Below, piece after piece: positions 7,446 through 11,677 of a stretch of 11,677 bases of DNA. The stretch comes from Clostridia bacterium (lineage in GTDB: Bacteria; Bacillota_A; Clostridia; Oscillospirales; CAG-272): assembly GCA_017632155.1 (NCBI GenBank), contig JAGBRZ010000174.1, forward strand, positions 1 to 11,677, in the 5' to 3' direction. The position numbers and the translations under genes were made by a program. The notes beneath the pieces were generated by a model that made no database searches, had not been told where the DNA came from, and saw only the letters and a program-made list of their open reading frames with translations. Within the stretch, counting starts at the first letter, position 1; each line of letters begins with the position of its first letter.

Positions 7446-8063
7446 ATGGGTAACGGATTTGTAACCGTAGGCGGTGTGCACCGCAAGGGGACAGAAGCGT
7501 TTATCACTGTGGGCGGCGTATACCGCAAGTGCAAGAAGGGCTTCCGCACGGTCAACGGTGTGTATGAGCAGGTGTGGAGCAGCGGCATCCCGTGGAACAA
7601 GTACGCGTGTACGCGAACGCAGACAGGGTACGAGATAGACGCGGAGCTTAACCCCGGCACTCAATCCTTCTTCCCGACGCCCGGCAACACGTATACGGTA
7701 GACACGGGGTACGAGTTTTCAAAGAGCAAGGGGTATTATTCCACAGGCACCAAAACCGTTGCCGCAGCCGATCTGCTGAATCAGCTATGGGTCGGCTCTA
7801 ACGGTCGGTATGTGTTGAAGTGTACCTCTTTGAGTCCGACTGAGTACAACGCAGACGGCAGCATTGCGAAATACATCTGCCGCAGAAACTACGTAGCGAA
7901 TGCTTCTTACACATACTCGTACTCCAAAGGAAGTCTTATCGGCACCGTTGAAGCGGACGAGGGCGCCTACCCCGAAGATTTCGACTATGTCACAGGCGCT
8001 GTTGACGGCGACTACATCATCCTGCAAGACGGCAACAACTTTTACTACTACACGAAAGCATAA
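7446..8063 (+). CDS. Putative tail-surface protein with N-terminal TVGGV repeats
   Basis: The product is 205 residues and starts at ATG after TAGGAGGGAGCAC. The N-terminus holds three 14-residue repeats (see the repeat entry). The middle (about 46-130) is beta-rich with many Gly, Thr and Tyr. The C-terminal domain reads SYTYSYSKGSLIGTVEADEG followed by AYPEDFDYVTG and a Tyr-rich end; I recall YSKG..IG.V.....AYP.. endings in many gut Firmicutes phage tail proteins, where they close receptor-facing domains. It has no signal peptide or membrane segment. It is the last structural-looking gene before the lysis cassette, 10 bases from the next start. Function as a fibre or tip accessory is inferred from position and composition; it is not an enzyme I recognise. 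Confidence 0.7.
   Translation: MGNGFVTVGGVHRKGTEAFITVGGVYRKCKKGFRTVNGVYEQVWSSGIPWNKYACTRTQTGYEIDAELNPGTQSFFPTPGNTYTVDTGYEFSKSKGYYSTGTKTVAAADLLNQLWVGSNGRYVLKCTSLSPTEYNADGSIAKYICRRNYVANASYTYSYSKGSLIGTVEADEGAYPEDFDYVTGAVDGDYIILQDGNNFYYYTKA
7458..7583 (+). repeat. Three tandem 42-bp coding repeats (14 residues each)
   Basis: The units start at F5, F19 and F33 of the 205-residue protein with an exact period of 14 residues: FVTVGGVHRKGTEA, FITVGGVYRKCKKG, FRTVNGVYEQVWSS. At DNA level they are diverged but share the core of each unit (GTAGGCGGTGTGCACCGCAAG against GTGGGCGGCGTATACCGCAAG, for example). They probably form a short beta-solenoid or hairpin stack that attaches the protein to the fibre. 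Confidence 0.8.
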
Positions 8064-8073
8064 GGAGGACAGT

Positions 8074-8388
8074 ATGCCGGACTGGTTACTTGCGCTGATA
8101 TCCGCGATTACTCCAAGTATTATCTGCGGTGTCTTTATGGTGCACTACAATCGAAAGCAAAACAAAAAGGATGCGGCTGTGGAAAAACGTGCGGCGGAAC
8201 GAAAAAAGGAGAGTCTGCTCGCACTGGAGATGAACATGGCAAACGCCAAGCTCTCATACGCGGTCGCTATGGCTGTGAAACGCGGCAAACCCAACGGCGA
8301 AGTCGAAGAAGGAATCGCTGCCTACGAAGCGGCGCGGAAGAAGTACCTGCAATTCCTCGACAACATCGCTTTTGACCATCTGTTATAG
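8074..8388 (+). CDS. Small membrane-anchored helical protein of the lysis cassette
   Basis: The product is 104 residues. The ATG at 8074 follows TAAGGAGGACAGT, an excellent ribosome binding site; a longer in-frame version from 7900 would overlap the upstream gene and is rejected. Residues 4-23 form one hydrophobic segment (LLALISAITPSIICGVF). It is followed by a basic stop-transfer stretch (NRKQNKKD) and two charged helices (about 34-66 and 77-98, including MAVKRGKPNGEVEEGIAAYE). The topology predicts a single N-terminal anchor with a cytoplasmic coiled region. Position directly before the holin makes a lysis-timing or holin-partner role plausible. I recall similar unnamed proteins next to holins in gut Firmicutes prophages. 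It lacks the two or more membrane segments of an ordinary holin, but a single-span holin or pinholin-like role cannot be excluded. Confidence 0.75.
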   Translation: MPDWLLALISAITPSIICGVFMVHYNRKQNKKDAAVEKRAAERKKESLLALEMNMANAKLSYAVAMAVKRGKPNGEVEEGIAAYEAARKKYLQFLDNIAFDHLL

Positions 8389-8400
8389 GAGGATAAGACA

Positions 8401-8703
8401 ATGGATATTAACTTTCTCGAATACATCAAACCTGAGCTTTTGGTTCTGATCCCGTTTCTCTTCGTGTTTGGTCTGATGCTGAAACAGGCGGCTTTCGTCA
8501 AGGACAACGCGATTCCGCTGATCCTCGGCGGCGCCGGCATTCTGGTTGCGCTCTGCTACGTTGCAGGCGATTCCGAAGTGTTTGGTGCGACAGGCATCTT
8601 CACCGCGCTTACGCAGGGCATCATGTGTGCCGGTGCTGCGGTGTACAGCCACCAGATTATCAAACAGCTCAAAAAGAAGGACGGGGATGACGATGTCGAA
8701 TGA
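8401..8703 (+). CDS. Phage holin, Hol44-like (holin superfamily V)
   Basis: The product is 100 residues; ATG follows AGGAGGATAAGACA. Three hydrophobic segments are visible: ~13-27 (LLVLIPFLFVFGLML), ~38-54 (IPLILGGAGILVALCYV) and ~62-82 (GATGIFTALTQGIMCAGAA). A highly charged cytoplasmic-type tail follows (KQLKKKDGDDDVE). The length, the N-terminal YIKPELLVLIP, the central IPLILG and the G..GI...VYSHQIIKQ ending fit the Hol44 family as I know it. Holins accumulate in the inner membrane and open at a set time to let the endolysin reach peptidoglycan. The 3' end overlaps the endolysin start by 17 bases (or 11 if the second ATG is used), so holin and lysin synthesis are probably coupled. Confidence 0.87.
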   Translation: MDINFLEYIKPELLVLIPFLFVFGLMLKQAAFVKDNAIPLILGGAGILVALCYVAGDSEVFGATGIFTALTQGIMCAGAAVYSHQIIKQLKKKDGDDDVE

Positions 8704-9472
8704 GCTTTACGGCATTGACGTAAGCAAATGGCAGGGAGACATCGAGTGGGATACGCTCGCGCAGAATAAGGACTTGTCCTTTGTCATCATGCGAGCTGCA
8801 TCCGGCACCAGCATGGACAGCCGCTTCGCGGAATACGTCGCGGAGTGCAAGCGCGTAGGAATCCCCTTCGGGCTGTATTTCGCATCCACGGCGAAAAACG
8901 TGAACGCGGCGAAGAAAGAAGCGGAGCTTGCCATCGAAGTGGCGAAGAAGCACAAGCCTGACTACCCGATCTGGTATGACGTGGAGCTGGACAGCCAGCG
9001 CAAGCTCGGCAAAAAAGCCGTCACGGAGATCGTGCTGACATGGCTCGACGCGGTCTCTGCCGCTGGCATCCGCTGCGGTTTCTACTCGAACCGCGACTGG
9101 CTGAACAACGCTTTCGACTACGCCAAGCTGAAGGGATATCCGCTCTGGTACGCGGCGTATCCGTCTATGGCGGAGAAAAAGCTGACGGAAGCCACGAAAA
9201 ACAACAGAAGCAAGCTGTCCTATCCCGAAGCGGTGATCTGGCAGTGGAGCAGCAGCGGCAAGGTGCCCGGCATTGTCGCCCCGGTCGATCTGAACGTCTG
9301 TTATGAGGACTTGCTGGACAAAGGCAAGGCTGATAGCAGCGAGATAGAAGTGGCGGCGGCGAAGGAGATCATCGCAAAGAAAGCCGGACTGAGCGAGGCG
9401 ACGATCACTTACTTGGATTCGTACAAGTACGGCGACGCGCTGCTGAAGAAGCTGGCAAAAGCAATGCTTTGA
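8687..9472 (+). CDS. Endolysin, GH25 family lysozyme (N-acetylmuramidase)
   Basis: The product is 261 residues if started at the ATG at 8687, which has AGAAGGA 5 bases upstream; the ATG at 8693 (259 residues) is the alternative at an 11-base spacing. The GH25 signatures are clear: GIDVSKWQG with D11, the catalytic pair in YPIWYDVELD (D98, E100), WQWSSSGKVPG (185-195) and VDLNV (D201). GH25 enzymes cut the beta-1,4 bond between N-acetylmuramic acid and N-acetylglucosamine in the cell wall. The catalytic domain ends near residue 212. The last ~45 residues (AKEIIAKKAGLSEATITYL, then DSYKYGDALLKKL) form a helical domain that is not an evident choline-binding, LysM, SH3b or CW_7 domain. There is no signal peptide, so export depends on the adjacent holin. 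Confidence 0.93.
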   Translation: MTMSNELYGIDVSKWQGDIEWDTLAQNKDLSFVIMRAASGTSMDSRFAEYVAECKRVGIPFGLYFASTAKNVNAAKKEAELAIEVAKKHKPDYPIWYDVELDSQRKLGKKAVTEIVLTWLDAVSAAGIRCGFYSNRDWLNNAFDYAKLKGYPLWYAAYPSMAEKKLTEATKNNRSKLSYPEAVIWQWSSSGKVPGIVAPVDLNVCYEDLLDKGKADSSEIEVAAAKEIIAKKAGLSEATITYLDSYKYGDALLKKLAKAML

Positions 9473-9486
9473 AAGGAGTGTGAAAC

Positions 9487-9840
9487 GTGACCGCCAACAA
9501 GTGTATTGAAATTGCGGACGGGTACAAGCCGAACGCATATGCCGAAGAGGACAAATTCAAATGGATTAACGATCTCGACGGCATGATTCAGCGAACCGTG
9601 TTCATGAAGCCGGTCGCTGACAACCTCGTGTACCCCGACGACATGGATAAAGAGCTGTCGGTTGGGCATCCGTTCGACGAAATCTACCCCCTGTGGGTGA
9701 GTGCACACATCGACTACCACAACAAGGAGTACGACGTGTACAACAACGCCATGCTCATGTTCACCGAGAAGCTCGACGCTTTCAAGAAGGCATACATCCG
9801 CGAGAACATGCCCAAGCAGCATGGCGGCTTTAAGTGGTGA
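9487..9840 (+). CDS. Putative head-tail connector/neck protein (117 aa)
   Basis: The start is GTG at 9487, the only start well placed (8 bases) after AAAGGAG at 9472-9478. The product begins MTANKCIEIADGYKPNAY and ends YNNAMLMFTEKLDAFKKAYI followed by RENMP. The predicted fold is mainly helical with acidic surfaces and many aromatics. I recall proteins of this size with MTANK..EI.D..KPN..., a DMDKEL segment and Y.NAM..F......YIR..MP lying next to capsid/neck genes of gut Firmicutes phages, consistent with a connector or adaptor, though without an established name. Position immediately before a nozzle-like protein supports a neck role. This assignment is inference from context and remembered resemblance; no catalytic motif is visible. 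Confidence 0.65.
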   Translation: MTANKCIEIADGYKPNAYAEEDKFKWINDLDGMIQRTVFMKPVADNLVYPDDMDKELSVGHPFDEIYPLWVSAHIDYHNKEYDVYNNAMLMFTEKLDAFKKAYIRENMPKQHGGFKW

Positions 9841-9847
9841 GGTGATC
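9839..9847 (+). promoter_or_regulatory. Extended Shine-Dalgarno overlapping the upstream stop codon
   Basis: GAGGTGATC is a 9-base match to the complement of the conserved 3' end of bacterial 16S rRNA (AAGGAGGTGATC). It overlaps the stop of the 117-residue gene and sits 2 bases before the ATG at 9850. Because the match extends past the core, spacing measured from the GAGG core is 7 bases. It fixes the start of the 505-residue protein and implies strong coupled translation. Confidence 0.7.
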
Positions 9848-9849
9848 GA

Positions 9850-11367
9850 ATGCTACCTTACCTGAACCCGATTAAAACGGCGACCAAGAAATACGTGGTA
9901 GCGTTTCGCGGTTTGAATCTCGGCGAGGGCTGGCAGGATGGCGAATTATTGGAGAGCGTGAACCTCTCTTCCGAGAAATTCCCCTGCATCAGCCAGTGCG
10001 CTGCGCGTGAAGTTGTGGGAGCGTATACCGCTCCCACGACAATCCACGCCAAGGACGGCATCCTTGTGATCGACGGCACAAGCGTTTACTACAACGGCAC
10101 GGTGGTCGGTACGGTTACGGAGGGTCGGAAGCAGACCGCGACCATCGGCAATTACGTGGTGATCTTCCCCGACAAGAAGTATTACAACGTGGCGACAGCC
10201 GTATTCGGCAGCATGGAGGAAACCTATACGGCAGCTTCGCTTGTGTTCACGGATTCCGCGATCACCACCACGGGCGAAGACTGGAAATTCCGCGAAGGCG
10301 ACGCTGTGGAAATCTCCGGCTGTACCGTGAACCCCGGCAACAACAAGACGCTGATCATTCGCGGTGTGTCGGGCAAGGCGCTGACATTCTACGAGAACAG
10401 CTTTACCGCAGGGACGGAGACGGCGAGTGTGACCGTTAAGCGGTCTGTGCCCGACCTCGACTTCATCTGCGAATCAAACTACCGCCTGTGGGGTACGAAG
10501 GGGAACACGATCTACTCCAGCAAATTCTCCGATCCGCTGAATTTCAACGTATTCGACGGGCTTTCCTCCGACAGCTACTACATTGACGTAGGCAGCGACG
10601 GCAACTTCACGGGCTGCATTCAGTATTCCTCGCACATCTGCTTCTTCAAGGAGAACGTGCTGCACAAGCTGTACGGCTCGAAGCCGAGCAACTTCCAGAT
10701 CGTCACAGCCAACGTCTACGGCGTGCAGCAGGGCTGCGAGCGCAGTATGTGCATCGTCAACGAACAGCTCTTGTACAAGGGCGTTGACGGCGTGTACGCG
10801 TACTCTGGCGGTGTTCCCGATCTGGTGAGCGATTCGTTCGGTACGGTGCGATTCTCCGAGGCGGCTGCGGCTTGCGACGGTGAGCGGTACTACATCTCCA
10901 TGCGCCGAGGGGCAGAGTGGCACATGTTCGTTTACGACGTGCTGCGGAACCTGTGGCTGCGAGAGGACGATACCCACGCGCTGGACATGGCTTTCTACAT
11001 GGGTCATGTGTATGTGTTGGATGACACCGGGCGGCTGCTGAAGATCGACCGCATGGCTGACAGGAGCGCAGTGGAATGGAGCGCGACATTCTGTCCGTTC
11101 AACGAAACCATGAACGAGCGGAAGGGCTACAGCAAATTCCACCTGCGGCTCGATCTCGCGGTTGGCGCGTGGCTTTCGGTGGACGTTAAGACCGACCAAG
11201 ACCAGCAATGGACACAGGTATACACCACGCACAACGAAGCGGCAAAGACCATCAGCGTACCCATTATCCCCACACGATGCGACAGCGTTTCGATTCGCTT
11301 GCGAGGGAAGGGCGAATGCACAGTAAAAACCTTTATCCGTGAATTTACCACGGGTAGCGACGTGTAA
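9850..11367 (+). CDS. Putative podoviral nozzle/head-closure (packaged-DNA stabilisation-like) protein
   Basis: The product is 505 residues, beta-rich with no membrane segment or signal peptide. A central segment (~211-275) reads YRLWGTKGNTIYSSKFSDPL then NFNVFDG, followed by GNFTGCIQYSSHICFFKENV. The same sort of pattern (an aromatic-rich strand, 'SS.FSDPLNF', then a repeated look-up strand) recurs in tail nozzle and DNA-stabilisation proteins such as T7 gp12 and P22 gp10, which form beta-propeller-like rings below the portal. Later strands (LLYKGVDGVYAYSGG, FYMGHVYVLDDTGRLLKID) fit further propeller blades. The likely role is a ring closing the head after DNA packaging. Starting 9 bases after the connector-like gene supports this. 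The link is pattern-level and remote, so a siphoviral tail component remains possible. Confidence 0.6.
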   Translation: MLPYLNPIKTATKKYVVAFRGLNLGEGWQDGELLESVNLSSEKFPCISQCAAREVVGAYTAPTTIHAKDGILVIDGTSVYYNGTVVGTVTEGRKQTATIGNYVVIFPDKKYYNVATAVFGSMEETYTAASLVFTDSAITTTGEDWKFREGDAVEISGCTVNPGNNKTLIIRGVSGKALTFYENSFTAGTETASVTVKRSVPDLDFICESNYRLWGTKGNTIYSSKFSDPLNFNVFDGLSSDSYYIDVGSDGNFTGCIQYSSHICFFKENVLHKLYGSKPSNFQIVTANVYGVQQGCERSMCIVNEQLLYKGVDGVYAYSGGVPDLVSDSFGTVRFSEAAAACDGERYYISMRRGAEWHMFVYDVLRNLWLREDDTHALDMAFYMGHVYVLDDTGRLLKIDRMADRSAVEWSATFCPFNETMNERKGYSKFHLRLDLAVGAWLSVDVKTDQDQQWTQVYTTHNEAAKTISVPIIPTRCDSVSIRLRGKGECTVKTFIREFTTGSDV

Positions 11368-11379
11368 GGAGCGTGACAA

Positions 11380-11677
11380 ATGGCTTACGACAAAGACAAA
11401 AACTATCAGGCGATCATTGACGATGCGGTTGCCAAGGGCGACTATAAGGCTGCTGCACAGGCTGAGCAGGCGCGTAACGCGAAGATCGCCGACCTCAACG
11501 CCACCGGCACCAACCAGTGGAACGCCACGGCGACGAACAAATATCAGGGCTGGCTGGACAACACCGATTACAGCCTGATCGGTCGTCAGCAGATGGACAG
11601 CGGCGCGTCGGCGGAGGACGTGCTTGACACCTACAACGCACGTTTGGCGAAAGCCAGCGGCACGGTGGGCATGGAGA
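11380..11677 (+). CDS. Putative internal virion or tail protein, N-terminal part (3' truncated)
   Basis: The ATG at 11380 follows GTAAGGAGCGTGACAA, 12 bases after the upstream stop; 99 residues are visible and the frame is still open at the window edge. The N-terminus (MAYDKDKNYQAIIDDAVAKG, then DYKAAAQAEQARNAKI) is an amphipathic, Ala-rich helix. It is followed by a polar Asn/Thr-rich segment (LNATGTNQWNATATNKYQGW) and a second helix (GASAEDVLDTYNARLAKASG). The 'DY..AA..EQ.RN.KI' and 'VLDTYN.RLAKA' phrases are familiar from unnamed phage proteins of gut Firmicutes, where they often introduce large virion proteins. Placement after the nozzle-like gene suggests an ejected internal protein or tail component. 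Too little is visible to go further. Confidence 0.65.
   Translation, partial: MAYDKDKNYQAIIDDAVAKGDYKAAAQAEQARNAKIADLNATGTNQWNATATNKYQGWLDNTDYSLIGRQQMDSGASAEDVLDTYNARLAKASGTVGME

Noticed and set aside
7446..8063. Diversity-generating retroelement target in the Tyr/Asn-rich C-terminus of the 205-residue protein
   Set aside because: No reverse transcriptase, no accessory variability gene and no near-identical template repeat is seen in the window, and the region lacks a clear C-type lectin ending. A template outside the window cannot be excluded.
8546..9472. Longer endolysin start at 8546
   Set aside because: It would overlap most of the holin gene out of frame, lacks a ribosome binding site, and the GH25 domain begins just after the ATGs at 8687/8693.
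1..11677. CRISPR array, tRNA genes, integrase, transposase or attachment sites
   Set aside because: No evenly spaced direct repeats, no cloverleaf-like sequence and no recombinase-like protein were seen in either strand.

Overview
The window is a stretch of late (virion and lysis) genes from a tailed phage or prophage. Everything is on the + strand and tightly packed, as expected of one long late operon: twelve genes, several with overlapping stop/start codons, and a largest non-coding gap of only 61 bases. Strong AAGGAGG-type ribosome binding sites, a GH25 endolysin, a Hol44-type holin and BspA-like leucine-rich repeats suggest a host among the gut Clostridia (Oscillospiraceae/Lachnospiraceae type). 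The host assignment is inference. Most of the DNA is GC-rich, with a sharp AT-rich island at about 5130-6280.

Layout. (1) Positions 1-8063 are a tail-tip/fibre region: the end of a tail protein with an Ala-rich coiled coil, a 1758-residue multidomain protein (Ig-like repeats, LamG-like lectin domain, CotH kinase-like domain, leucine-rich solenoid, two InlB-type repeats, BspA-like LRR tip), a second stand-alone BspA-like LRR protein, a 57-residue small protein, a hairpin, a fibre with three GAV..GG.MTG repeats, and a surface protein with three exact-period 14-residue repeats. (2) Positions 8074-9472 are a lysis cassette: a small membrane-anchored helical protein, a three-segment holin, and a GH25 lysozyme with an uncommon helical tail. 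(3) Positions 9487-11677 return to structural genes: a 117-residue connector-like protein, a 505-residue beta-rich protein resembling podoviral nozzle/head-closure proteins, and the start of a helical protein that may be an internal virion or tail protein.

How they may work together. The first block would build the adsorption apparatus: a lectin/solenoid-decorated tail tip carrying a CotH-type phosphotransferase fold with exchangeable LRR binding tips. The second block would release progeny. The third would close the head and join it to the tail.

The main observations are the CotH kinase-like domain inside a virion protein with no secretion or wall-anchor signals, and the LRR cassette (end of one gene plus the whole next gene). 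The codon usage of that cassette departs abruptly from its surroundings: TTA/CTA/TCA codons number 1 in the first 1558 codons of the CotH gene, 6 in its last 200, and 6 in the following 182-codon gene. This points to recent modular acquisition of receptor-binding repeats.
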